The notes under the pieces were generated by a model. That model worked only from the letters and a program-made list of their open reading frames with translations, had not been told where the DNA came from and did no database searches. A program made the translations under genes and the position numbers. From Clostridium thermarum (GTDB taxonomy: Bacteria > Bacillota > Clostridia > Clostridiales > Clostridiaceae), in NCBI RefSeq assembly GCF_006351925.1, contig NZ_CP040924.1, positions 2,171,860 to 2,235,859 on the forward strand: a stretch of DNA of 64,000 nt. Direction: 5' to 3'. This document shows, one piece after another, positions 16,784 through 25,126 of this stretch (the stretch's first letter is position 1; every line of letters starts with the position of its first letter).

Positions 16784-17073
16784 TTATTTCATGTCTGTTA
16801 TGGTTAGGTTCATATCATTAATACTATCTGTAATTTGCTCTACCCTATCTTTTAGATCTACTGTAAGCTCATAATTCACCTTATATCCATCTTCAAGAGC
16901 CTTCAATCTGTTATTAATATCACCGTCTATTTTCATATATATATTGTTGATATCCTTTTTAACTTCACTATGTCCTCTTTTATTTCTTTGATATCCTTTT
17001 GTATACCTGAAAACCCCTGCTGCATCTCATTGTACATTTTACTCATAAAATCAAAAAGTTTATCATTTTCCAT
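16784..17073 (-). pseudogene. Frameshifted coiled-coil protein gene
   Basis: From ATG 17073 (preceded by GGTGGTG) the protein reads MENDKLFDFMSKMYNEMQQG and shifts frame near codon 35. The second frame continues EVKKDINNIYMKIDGDINNR and ends TDMK at 16784. Restoring one base gives a coiled-coil protein of about 96 residues. It is a paralogue of the intact gene at 36042-36350, which begins MENEKLFELMSKMYSEIQQG. Function of either is unknown. Confidence 0.7.
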
Positions 17074-17319
17074 AAGTTCACCACCTTTGATAAGTTAATT
17101 ATATCATCTAAGCGCTTATATTTCTCTTATTACCTTATGGAAAATATTTAAGCAAATATTTGTTCTGGGTCTAATTAATTTTCCCAAACATTAGGCAGAC
17201 CCGTATATTCTCCTTAAAACAATTACCTTGCTTTTGTTAGGCAGCCATATGCTACTGCTACAGTAAGTGCAATGGCTACAGCTATTTTATACCATTATAA
17301 TAAAAAATAGTAAACTCTG

Positions 17320-18456
17320 TCACCTTCTATTTCCAAGGGATTCAAAAAACTTTTCTGTAATCAAAGGTAAATTTTTCTCCAGCCACAGTAGGGTACTCAT
17401 GCTATTTAAGTGAAAGGTACCTATCTCACTTTCATAGGCCCCCCTGTTGGAGATATAAACCGTAAGATCCCCCTTCAGGTCTCCAACTACCTTTGTAAAA
17501 CGTTTTCGATACAGTTCAAGTCTTTTCATCTTTTCCTTGAACAAGAGGTCTTTGTCCTTTATACCTGTTTTTTTCATGTTCTCTTCGCTGTCATATTTCA
17601 GGTATTGGCGAAGAGACAAGTAATACCCCTCTTTATTCCGATCAACCCTATAAAAGGCCTGGTCATTTCCTTTAAGGGCATATTTGCGTATATGATATAT
17701 GGTCCAGGGACTCCCATTAGGATTATGCCCTCTTTCCAAGTTTTTAACAAAGTTTTCATCTAAATTTGTAGTAAGTCTCTTCATCAGTTTCCATTGGGCA
17801 AAATCTATGTGCAGGGTCTCATTAAGTATATTTATATTGCTTGCCTCCACTGCCTTACCGTAGGCTGACAAGACCTCCTCTTCGTAGGTCACCTTTTTCA
17901 GCAAGTGATCATAATAGTCGCAGAATAACAATGGCATTTCGCAATTTTCGAAGGCTTGTAATATTTTTAACATTTTATGTTTGTCAAAGACTATACACTT
18001 GTGCTTTTCTATTTTGGAATAGGGCTCAAATATGTATCCGGTATTGTAAAAGATCCAAATTGGTTCAAGATACTTATTGGGGCCGTCTTCTAATGCTTGT
18101 CTATATCTTTGTATATGATAGTCTTGCAGGATTGTATCTAGCTTGTCTTCAAAAATTATAGGCAAGCACCTTCCATCTTTCAGCTTGGCCAAGACAAGCA
18201 CCTCTAGGGACTTATATTTTCTTTTGATTTCCACCTTTTCTATATCCAGCGGAGCAATTTGCTTATTATAGGCAGACCCTTGTAATATATTTTCAAATAA
18301 TAGAAATGCAAAGTCACACATCTGATGTCCTCTTATATTAATCCAACCCAGAGCCCAGCATAAAAAAGCATCCTGTGACAGGTCATTGCCAGCAAAATCA
18401 AATAGATTGGGCAGGTCTAGGGTTTTCAGTCTTTCTCCTGGCGAATAGGTTTTCAT
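17320..18456 (-). CDS. PD-(D/E)XK nuclease-like protein
   Basis: A 378-residue protein resembling the PDDEXK_4-type superfamily. The N-terminus has NLFDFAGNDLSQDAFLCWAL, the usual leading helix of this group. A nuclease-like core follows near residue 85: SLEVLVLAKL, then CLPIIFEDKLDTILQDYHIQ, where EDK is the ExK-type dyad. The expected Asp in the first strand is replaced by Glu or is displaced, so activity is uncertain. GGGGAGG lies 8 bases before the ATG. It stands alone between the decayed coiled-coil gene and apbE, with a Spo0A-box motif 70 bases upstream. Related proteins are often found among accessory genes; a DNA-cleavage role is inferred. Confidence 0.7.
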   Translation of the reverse strand: MKTYSPGERLKTLDLPNLFDFAGNDLSQDAFLCWALGWINIRGHQMCDFAFLLFENILQGSAYNKQIAPLDIEKVEIKRKYKSLEVLVLAKLKDGRCLPIIFEDKLDTILQDYHIQRYRQALEDGPNKYLEPIWIFYNTGYIFEPYSKIEKHKCIVFDKHKMLKILQAFENCEMPLLFCDYYDHLLKKVTYEEEVLSAYGKAVEASNINILNETLHIDFAQWKLMKRLTTNLDENFVKNLERGHNPNGSPWTIYHIRKYALKGNDQAFYRVDRNKEGYYLSLRQYLKYDSEENMKKTGIKDKDLLFKEKMKRLELYRKRFTKVVGDLKGDLTVYISNRGAYESEIGTFHLNSMSTLLWLEKNLPLITEKFFESLGNRR

Positions 18457-18525
18457 CGATATATCCTCCCCTCCAATATCCCCTTAATATAAGACACATA
18501 ACTATTTTACCTTCTTGCTTGTAGC

Positions 18526-18548
18526 ATAATAAGATGAAATTTGTCGAA
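18526..18548. repeat. 23-nt motif ending in a Spo0A box, copy 3
   Basis: ATAATAAG...TTGTCGAA on the plus strand, aligned without gaps with the copies at 13522 and 14495. It lies 69 bases upstream of the minus-strand PD-(D/E)XK-like gene. Confidence 0.6.
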
Positions 18549-18690
18549 GAGGCGTCAAATTGTTAAATATTCCCGGATGTTTTTCAATAACTTACATTCC
18601 TCTTTCTCTTAGATATTTAAGAAGCTTCTTTGGAGTTTTAACTGATGTTAACGTTATTATTATATCTTTTCTTTTGTTTAGTCTTTTCTT

Positions 18691-19737
18691 TCAATTCTCA
18701 ACTTTAAACTCCGTATTCAAATTCCTAAGCTCCTTATCCCAGCGTGAAGACTTATAAATCTCATAATCCGTAGTCACCGCCATAGCGGAAACCCCTTCAA
18801 TGCCATCAATAAACTCAAAACCCTTTTCTACGCCGGCTACAAAGACAGTCTTTGTAAGGATGTCCGCAATCATGTTGCAATCCGGAATGCTGCTGTCTAC
18901 GTTTATGCTAACACTCATAATTCCGTTATCCGTAGGGTAGCCAGTGTAGGGATTTAATATATGGTGATACCTCTTATCACCCGCAATAAAATACCTTTCG
19001 TAGTCTCCGGAGGTGGTCAGGGCCTGGTCCTTTAAGCTGATTATGCTCAAATAGCTTTCATTTCTACCCTTTCTGGGGTGTTGTATTTGCACTGTCCAGG
19101 ACTTATTTTCCGGTTTCTCCCCTATTGCATATATAGAACTTCCCCCTAGGACAATAAGGGCCCTATCAACCCCCATTTCATTAAAGATCTTAATAATCTC
19201 ATCGGCAGCAAAGCCCTTGGCTATTCCGCCCAAGTCTATGGACATTCCTTCCTGCATCAGTTTTACCCTGTCTTCCTCTTCATTGATACTGATATTCTTG
19301 TAGCCTACCAAGGGCATCAGGGCCTCAATCTCTGCCTCCGGGGGAACCTTGTCTCCGCCGGACCCTATTTTCCAAAGCTTAATCAGGGGTCCTACGGTGA
19401 TGTCAAAGGCTCCATCACTGAGCTCGGAGTAGTGAACCGCAGTTTTTATCATTTTCACAATATCCGGATGTACTTTCACATAGTCCTTACCTGCTGCCTG
19501 ATTAATCTTACTTATGTCACTGGTGTCTATGGTTGCACTGGCCAGCTTTTCGATTTCTTCAATCCTCTTAAAAGCCGCCTTAATTGCCTTCTCCGCCTTG
19601 GGACCATAGGCTTTTATTTGAATTACTGTGTCCATCATCAGGGCTGTGTCACTGACCAGTTCATCCTTTTTTGTACACCCGGTAAAGTTCATTATAAACA
19701 TAATACATATCATTATATAAGCCATTTTTCTTTTCAT
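18691..19737 (-). CDS. apbE: FAD:protein FMN transferase lipoprotein (ApbE)
   Basis: Transfers FMN from FAD to Thr residues of target flavoproteins such as Rnf and Nqr subunits. The N-terminus is a lipoprotein signal (MAYIMICIMFIMNFTGC), so it is anchored outside the membrane. Family motifs are seen in order: MMDTVIQIKAYG, SDGAFDITVGPLIKLWKIGS, IDLGGIAKGFAAD, ALIVLGGSSIYAIG, YHHILNPYTGYP. Length of 348 residues is typical. AGGTG precedes the ATG at 19737; an in-frame GTG lies nine bases further upstream. No Rnf genes are in the window, so the targets lie elsewhere. Confidence 0.9.
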   Translation of the reverse strand: MKRKMAYIMICIMFIMNFTGCTKKDELVSDTALMMDTVIQIKAYGPKAEKAIKAAFKRIEEIEKLASATIDTSDISKINQAAGKDYVKVHPDIVKMIKTAVHYSELSDGAFDITVGPLIKLWKIGSGGDKVPPEAEIEALMPLVGYKNISINEEEDRVKLMQEGMSIDLGGIAKGFAADEIIKIFNEMGVDRALIVLGGSSIYAIGEKPENKSWTVQIQHPRKGRNESYLSIISLKDQALTTSGDYERYFIAGDKRYHHILNPYTGYPTDNGIMSVSINVDSSIPDCNMIADILTKTVFVAGVEKGFEFIDGIEGVSAMAVTTDYEIYKSSRWDKELRNLNTEFKVEN

Positions 19738-19862
19738 TGGTATCACCTGTCTTCTACGATAAATTATAAAAAGCTAATAACTATTATAACAATACAGGCA
19801 TTTAAAGTAAAACTATGTTATAATATAAATATCTTAACGGATAGATGGGAGTGCATGGATTC

Positions 19863-21011
19863 ATGAAGTCACAGTATGTGGTTCAATTTGAAGAAATTTT
19901 CAGTTCAGAATCCGTACGTGGAGAAAGAGTACACTGGAAGATCAACTGGCTGTTATACAGTATTATATTGCTCCTTTCTTCAATTGTATATTTTATTCAG
20001 GACAATGAAGCAGGAAAATATGGTATGATCCTCTCCTTGGTTAATTTGTTCTACAATTTGCTTATTACCCGGTTTATAAATAGAGAAAAGCCTGTGCTTT
20101 GGGTTCGTTATGTCACCATGAGTCTTAACGTGATGTCCTTGACAGCCTATATCTATATGGACGCCATCAACAACTCGCCAAATATACCTGTTACCAGTGC
20201 TGCCATTTTGATTTTTCCTGTAATTATTTTCTTTGGCGCACTACGAATGGACAAGCGTCTCATAGTATGGACAACGGCAGAATGTATAGTTGCCCTGAAT
20301 GCACTTTTTTTCAGATTTTACAATGAGTTTGACCTATTTGTGGAAAAGCGGCTGGTATCAATGGATATACTAAGTCAAGTATACCGGACCATATATTTAG
20401 GCATGTGCGGCCTCCTGGTATATTCTGTTCCCTTGAGTATGATGAGAGTTCTTAAGAAACAGCAGCTGCTGGCTCAGGAAAGCCTTGAACATAAGCAAAG
20501 GGCCTTTCAAGACGCCTTAACCGGAGTCTACAACCGATTCTACTTTGACCAGCATTTGTCTGCCTGCATTCAATCGGCCGTTAGAAACAATCACAAGATT
20601 GCCCTGCTCTATATCGACCTTAACGGTTTTAAACAGATCAATGATACCTATGGTCATGACCTTGGTGACATGGTCCTTAAGTCCATTGCAGAGGATATAA
20701 CTTCGAATTTGCGGCCTGATGATGTGATTGCCAGAATCGGCGGCGATGAGTTTGTAGTTGTCATGTCCCCTATTTATGACCCTAATGATGCTAATGACTT
20801 AGCTCATAAGCTCCTGACTGCCATAAAGCAAAAACGTTTCTTTAGAAACATAGAATTTTCCGTAGGTGCCAGTATCGGTATCTCCATATTTAAAGAAGAT
20901 ACAGATACTATGGAGCAGATGATAAAATATGCAGATAAGGCCATGTATACCGTTAAAAAATCCGGCAAAGACGGTGTTGCCTTTTATGAATTTAATAAAG
21001 GAACCAGTTAG
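19863..21011 (+). CDS. Membrane diguanylate cyclase (GGDEF)
   Basis: Makes cyclic di-GMP from two GTP. Residues 1-200 hold about six hydrophobic membrane segments. A GGDEF domain follows, with DALTGVYNRFYFD at its start and IARIGGDEFVVVM at the catalytic loop. An RxxD inhibitory site (RPDD) lies five residues before GGDEF, so product inhibition is expected. No EAL or HD-GYP domain. The ATG at 19863 is preferred because GGGAG lies 9 bases upstream; an earlier frame start would place it inside that site. A TGTTATAAT extended -10 is at about 19816-19824. A terminator follows. The signal sensed by the membrane part is unknown. Confidence 0.9.
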   Translation: MKSQYVVQFEEIFSSESVRGERVHWKINWLLYSIILLLSSIVYFIQDNEAGKYGMILSLVNLFYNLLITRFINREKPVLWVRYVTMSLNVMSLTAYIYMDAINNSPNIPVTSAAILIFPVIIFFGALRMDKRLIVWTTAECIVALNALFFRFYNEFDLFVEKRLVSMDILSQVYRTIYLGMCGLLVYSVPLSMMRVLKKQQLLAQESLEHKQRAFQDALTGVYNRFYFDQHLSACIQSAVRNNHKIALLYIDLNGFKQINDTYGHDLGDMVLKSIAEDITSNLRPDDVIARIGGDEFVVVMSPIYDPNDANDLAHKLLTAIKQKRFFRNIEFSVGASIGISIFKEDTDTMEQMIKYADKAMYTVKKSGKDGVAFYEFNKGTS

Positions 21012-21038
21012 TTTAAAACTTAACCGGTTCCTTTATTT
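20997..21038 (+). terminator. Terminator after the GGDEF gene
   Basis: AAAGGAACCAGTTA pairs with TAACCGGTTCCTTT (one mismatch) around a 10-base loop, then ATTTT. It overlaps the last codons of the gene. Confidence 0.75.
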
Positions 21039-21241
21039 TGCATATATATTACATAATGCTTATAAAAAATCAACGGAATACTTTTCCATACTTCAATAAA
21101 ATGGTATAATTAATTTGTTTGCGGACAAACCATTCATAGTTGCAGCTTGATTTTTAAAGGTGGACCTATAGCATTATTGTCCAAAAAACAAATATTATCC
21201 TGCCTGGTAAGGGTATGGCAGCAAGAAAGAGAGGTATATTT

Positions 21242-22183
21242 ATGTCCTTAAGTGTTAGTAATTTAACAAAGCAGTACGGAGACAAAGTTGTTTTAAACAA
21301 CTTAAGCTTTGAAATCAATGAACCTGGGGTATATGCCCTATTAGGTACCAATGGGGCCGGTAAGACAACCACCCTGCGTATAATCTTAGGAATGCTGGCC
21401 AGTAACGGCGGCGAAGTGTTATGGAAGGGAAAGCCTCTGGATCCTGTAAGGACAAATGTAGGCTACTTGGCAGAAGAACGCGGCCTCTATCCAAAGTATT
21501 CCCTGTTAGACCAGCTCCTGTATTTTGCAAAGCTCAGAAACGTTCCCAAGAAAACAGCTATGGACCGTATTGAATATTGGGCTGACCGTTTAAAAGTAAC
21601 TGAGTATATCTTCCCACCGAAGATAAAGGGTAAAAAGCCTGCTAAGGCCAACCGGGCAGACCAGCTGTCTAAGGGAAATCAGCAGAAGATACAACTTATG
21701 GCGGCCCTGATCTCCGATCCGGAATTGTTAATCTTAGACGAGCCCCTAAGCGGTCTTGACCCGGTAAATACAGACTTGTTTAAGTCCATTATCAAAGAGG
21801 AAATTGCCAAGAACAAGTATCTCATCATGTCCAGCCATCAGATGCCAACTATTGAAGAGTTCTGTTCCGATATCACCATACTAAATCGTGGTCAGGCAGT
21901 TCTTCAGGGTAATCTAAATGAGATCAAAAAGAGCTACGGCAGAGTAAATCTCTTTATAAAGAGTGATGCAGACATAGCGCCTTATATCTCCTCCTTTGGT
22001 TTGGCAGTTGCAAACAAGACCCCCAGCGAATACCACCTCAAGGTTACGGGAGAAGATCAGGCCATGGCCCTATTGGCTAAGCTTATAGAAGATAAAATTC
22101 CAGTGGTTAAATTTGAACTTCGTGAACCATCACTGCATGAAATATTCATAGAAAAGGTAGGGATTGTCAATGAAGAAGAGTAA
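21242..22183 (+). CDS. ABC transporter ATPase, NatA/YhaQ-like
   Basis: Drives an ABC-2 type exporter. Walker A GTNGAGKTT (residue 38), signature LSKGNQQKIQ, Walker B LLILDEPLSGLDP and switch His SSHQM are all present. The YLAEERGLYPKYSLLDQLLY stretch is typical of the NatA/YhaQ subgroup linked to Na+ or drug efflux. The C-terminal 100 residues extend beyond the core ATPase, as in that group. The ATG at 21242 matches the family start (MSLSVSNLTKQYG); an in-frame ATG 27 bases upstream has no support. It overlaps the first permease gene by 14 bases. A TGGTATAAT extended -10 lies at 21102-21110. Confidence 0.9.
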   Translation: MSLSVSNLTKQYGDKVVLNNLSFEINEPGVYALLGTNGAGKTTTLRIILGMLASNGGEVLWKGKPLDPVRTNVGYLAEERGLYPKYSLLDQLLYFAKLRNVPKKTAMDRIEYWADRLKVTEYIFPPKIKGKKPAKANRADQLSKGNQQKIQLMAALISDPELLILDEPLSGLDPVNTDLFKSIIKEEIAKNKYLIMSSHQMPTIEEFCSDITILNRGQAVLQGNLNEIKKSYGRVNLFIKSDADIAPYISSFGLAVANKTPSEYHLKVTGEDQAMALLAKLIEDKIPVVKFELREPSLHEIFIEKVGIVNEEE

Positions 22184-23498
22184 TATAACCGGCTGGAAGG
22201 ATGTTTTTTCCTTCACCCTGGCACAGACGGTAAAGGCTAAATCCTTTATTATATCCAATATTGTAATTTTAACCCTGCTCTTGGTTTCTATGCCCATTGT
22301 AAACAAGTTTACAAGCAATAGCAGTGAAGACAGCGGAATTAGTCCCGTGAAAAAGGTATATGTAAATAATGAGACTAACCTTACCGGTATAGACTTTAAA
22401 GAAGTTCTCAAGGATGAGAGGTTCAGCCATATTATCTTTGAAGACATGTCAAAGGACTACGAAACTGCAGCTGAGCATATTGACAAAGAAGAGCAGGATG
22501 CTGTTATATTGACTCTCCAAGAGTCTGAAGCTAATTATGCCTTAAATTTTGTCCGCCCCAGCAGCGGTCCCTTAAAGGAAAGTACCATAAAACCTTTGGC
22601 TGATGCCATCTTTGAGGAGTTTGAAAGCCTAGTACCGAAAGCAGCAGGAGCCACCGAGGATCAGCTTGCTGTAATCCGTGCTGAGGTGACCACAAAGGTT
22701 GCCATGGCAGATGTGAACGGGGTTGAGATAGTAAAGGAGGATACCTCTATTTCCAATGCCGAGTATTGGTTTGTCTATGGAATCCTCTTTGTGGTTATGA
22801 TGGTCAATATCATGGCCAGCACCCAAGTGGCCTATTCCATAGTAACAGAAAAGTCCACCAGGGTTATTGAATTTTTAATGATTTCCGTTAAGCCACTGGC
22901 TATCGTGGTTGGTAAGGTTTTGGCTATGCTTACTTCGGTAATCCTGGAGGTTGTAGCCATGGGAGCTGCCTTGGCGGTATCCAATACAATTTCCTCCTCC
23001 ATGTCAGATGGGGCTTCAGGAAGTGTACTGGCAAGATATCTTCCCAAGGATATCTTCCAGAATCTAAATATAGGCAATCTTCTAATCTGCTTGGTTCTGA
23101 TTGTCTTTGGAATGATATTTTATTCAATCCTGGCGGCACTGGCCGGAGCAACGGTGAGCAAGCTGGAAGAGATTCAGGAAGGTCTTACCTTGTTCACCAT
23201 CATCAATATGGTAGGGGCTTATGTAGGACTAGCTGCCGCCAATGTGTTGATGGCCTCAGGTGTAAACGGCTTTGTTACCTTCTCCTTCCTGTTCCCCTTG
23301 TCAGCGCCCTTTATCCTTCCCGGTGCCATACTGGTTGGGAAGGTAAGCCTGCCGCTGGCTGTAGGTGCCATAGCCCTGCAGGTACTATTGATAATACTCC
23401 TGTTTAATTTTGTTGCTAAGGTATATGAAACCTTGATCCTTCACAATGGCAATAAAATTAAGCTCAAGCAATTAATTAAGATTTCAAAGACTGTGTAG
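22170..23498 (+). CDS. ABC-2 exporter permease, NatB/YhaP-like (1)
   Basis: A 442-residue membrane protein: one N-terminal membrane helix, an extracytoplasmic domain of about 150 residues, then about five to six helices after residue 200 (WFVYGILFVVMMVNIMASTQ). This is the NatB/YhaP layout. The ATG at 22170 has GGTAGGG 7 bases before it; an in-frame TTG two codons earlier is also possible. Overlap with the ATPase gene and a paralogous permease just downstream indicate a three-gene exporter with a heterodimeric membrane part. Confidence 0.88.
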   Translation: MKKSNITGWKDVFSFTLAQTVKAKSFIISNIVILTLLLVSMPIVNKFTSNSSEDSGISPVKKVYVNNETNLTGIDFKEVLKDERFSHIIFEDMSKDYETAAEHIDKEEQDAVILTLQESEANYALNFVRPSSGPLKESTIKPLADAIFEEFESLVPKAAGATEDQLAVIRAEVTTKVAMADVNGVEIVKEDTSISNAEYWFVYGILFVVMMVNIMASTQVAYSIVTEKSTRVIEFLMISVKPLAIVVGKVLAMLTSVILEVVAMGAALAVSNTISSSMSDGASGSVLARYLPKDIFQNLNIGNLLICLVLIVFGMIFYSILAALAGATVSKLEEIQEGLTLFTIINMVGAYVGLAAANVLMASGVNGFVTFSFLFPLSAPFILPGAILVGKVSLPLAVGAIALQVLLIILLFNFVAKVYETLILHNGNKIKLKQLIKISKTV

Positions 23499-23512
23499 AA
23501 GGGGGAAGGAAA

Positions 23513-24850
23513 ATGAAAGATAATTTTAGAGGATGGAACTCCGTATACGCCTTTACCTTTCGACAATCTACAAAGGGAGCAGGCTTCAAGATTGTAACCA
23601 CCTTAGTGGCAATTCTAATTATGGCAGCCTTTATCGCCATAAATATTTTTGTTGCGAAACCGGATGAGGACAGTAAAAAGGAGCCTTCACCGATAAAGTA
23701 TGTATATGTTTTAGATAACAGCGGTCTTCAGCCAACTAATTATAAAGAAATCATAATTCAGCTTAGCGAAGAGCAATTTAAAGATGTAGAATTTATAGCA
23801 GAATCAGGCAGGTCAGTAGAAGAGGTTGTTAAAACTGCCGGGGCAAAATCTGATGCTAGTATAGCTGTAATAGTTACCTTCAAAGAGGGTACCTATGAGA
23901 TGAACGCTTATATACCTGATGGCTCTGAGCTTAAGAAAAAGCATGCAGAAGCTATCCTGGAGCCAATGTCCACTGCTTTTGAATCCAATAAGCTGATGCA
24001 GGTAGGCCTATCCCAGGAACAGCTTATGTCGGTACTTAAGCCCTCAGTAGTGTCATTTACCAAGGTTGGTGAAGCTACCAATGAGATTACCCAAGTAATA
24101 AAAATGTTAGTACCTATGCTATTTAGCTTTATGCTCTTCTTCATTTTATTAGTTTATGGGCAGGATATAAGTAAGTCTGTATCCACAGAGAAAACTTCAA
24201 AACTGGTGGAGACCCTGCTTACCTCAGTGCATCCTTACGCCCTTATAACAGGAAAGGTACTAGCCATTACCTCAATGGCACTTATGCAGTTTGCAATCTG
24301 GATTGCAGCGGGAATTATGGGCCTTTACGGCGGAAACGCCATAGCCGGTGCCATGTATCCAAACTATGAAAACCCTTTTATAACAATAATCAATTTTCTG
24401 AAGGATAATATAGGTGAAACCGCCATGTCTCTTCCTGCGGTAATAATGGCTGTAATTATGTTCTTCTTAGGTGTACTATTTTACAGTGTTATTTCCGCCC
24501 TCACCGGTTGTTTTGTATCCAAGCCGGAAGACGTGGCCTACACCCAGGCGGTGTCAACATATCTTATCATGTTCAGCTGGCTCTTTACCTACTTCCCTCC
24601 AATTATGGGCAAGGAAGGAATTGTGAGAGCTACAAGGTACATCCCCTTTACCTCCCCCTTTAATGTGCCGGCAGACCTGATCACCGGTAACATAGGGCTA
24701 GGCCACGGTATAGTATCCATAGTTATTCTCCTGGTCTTCTGCCTCCTTATAGTTGTGCTGGGTGGCAGAATCTACAAGAGCTTTATACTCTACAATGGGG
24801 AAAAGCTCAGTCTTAAGATGATTGGTAATGTACTAAAAGCTCACAAGTAA
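23513..24850 (+). CDS. ABC-2 exporter permease, NatB/YhaP-like (2)
   Basis: Paralogue of the preceding permease with the same topology: N-terminal helix, extracytoplasmic domain, then a helix bundle (MLVPMLFSFMLFFILLVYGQ). 445 residues. GGGGGAAGG lies just before the ATG and only 14 bases separate it from the upstream stop, so it is in the same operon. The two permeases probably pair on one ATPase dimer. Substrate unknown; Na+, antimicrobial peptide or drug export are the options suggested by the subgroup. Confidence 0.88.
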   Translation: MKDNFRGWNSVYAFTFRQSTKGAGFKIVTTLVAILIMAAFIAINIFVAKPDEDSKKEPSPIKYVYVLDNSGLQPTNYKEIIIQLSEEQFKDVEFIAESGRSVEEVVKTAGAKSDASIAVIVTFKEGTYEMNAYIPDGSELKKKHAEAILEPMSTAFESNKLMQVGLSQEQLMSVLKPSVVSFTKVGEATNEITQVIKMLVPMLFSFMLFFILLVYGQDISKSVSTEKTSKLVETLLTSVHPYALITGKVLAITSMALMQFAIWIAAGIMGLYGGNAIAGAMYPNYENPFITIINFLKDNIGETAMSLPAVIMAVIMFFLGVLFYSVISALTGCFVSKPEDVAYTQAVSTYLIMFSWLFTYFPPIMGKEGIVRATRYIPFTSPFNVPADLITGNIGLGHGIVSIVILLVFCLLIVVLGGRIYKSFILYNGEKLSLKMIGNVLKAHK

Positions 24851-24919
24851 AAAATTAAACACGGAACCTACTGAGAAAAGGTCAAACACGGAAGGGTGAC
24901 ACTATTCAAAGTGTTGCCG

Positions 24920-24962
24920 AAAAGTAATAAGGCATGCCATCGCATGTCTTATTACTTTTCTG
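24920..24962 (+). terminator. Terminator of the ABC exporter operon
   Basis: An 18-base stem, AAAAGTAATAAGgCATGC with GCATGtCTTATTACTTTT, one mismatch, 4-base loop, followed by CTGTC. Strong in either direction. Confidence 0.8.
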
Positions 24963-24997
24963 TCGTCATTTTTATCAACAAAAGCATAAAATAGTAA

Positions 24998-25048
24998 AAA
25001 TTCAGCCCAGCTGAATTTCATCCTTAATTAATCATTACTCATTACTAC
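24998..25048. repeat. MITE-like repeat left of acnA
   Basis: AAATTCAGCccaGCTGAATTT hairpin followed by TTAATTAATCATTACTC. In reverse complement it matches 27871-27919 to the right of acnA, so the two copies form an inverted pair around the gene. Confidence 0.6.
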
Positions 25049-25126
25049 CTATTAATTAAAAAAGATGCTTTTATTTTTGTTATAAAAATAGTAATATTAA
25101 TCTAATAAAAAAAGAGAGGTGAGTCT

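Noticed and set aside
17240..17320. Short hydrophobic frame (IAVAIALTVAVAYGCLTKAR)
   Set aside because: No start codon in frame and too short; could be a remnant but not supportable.
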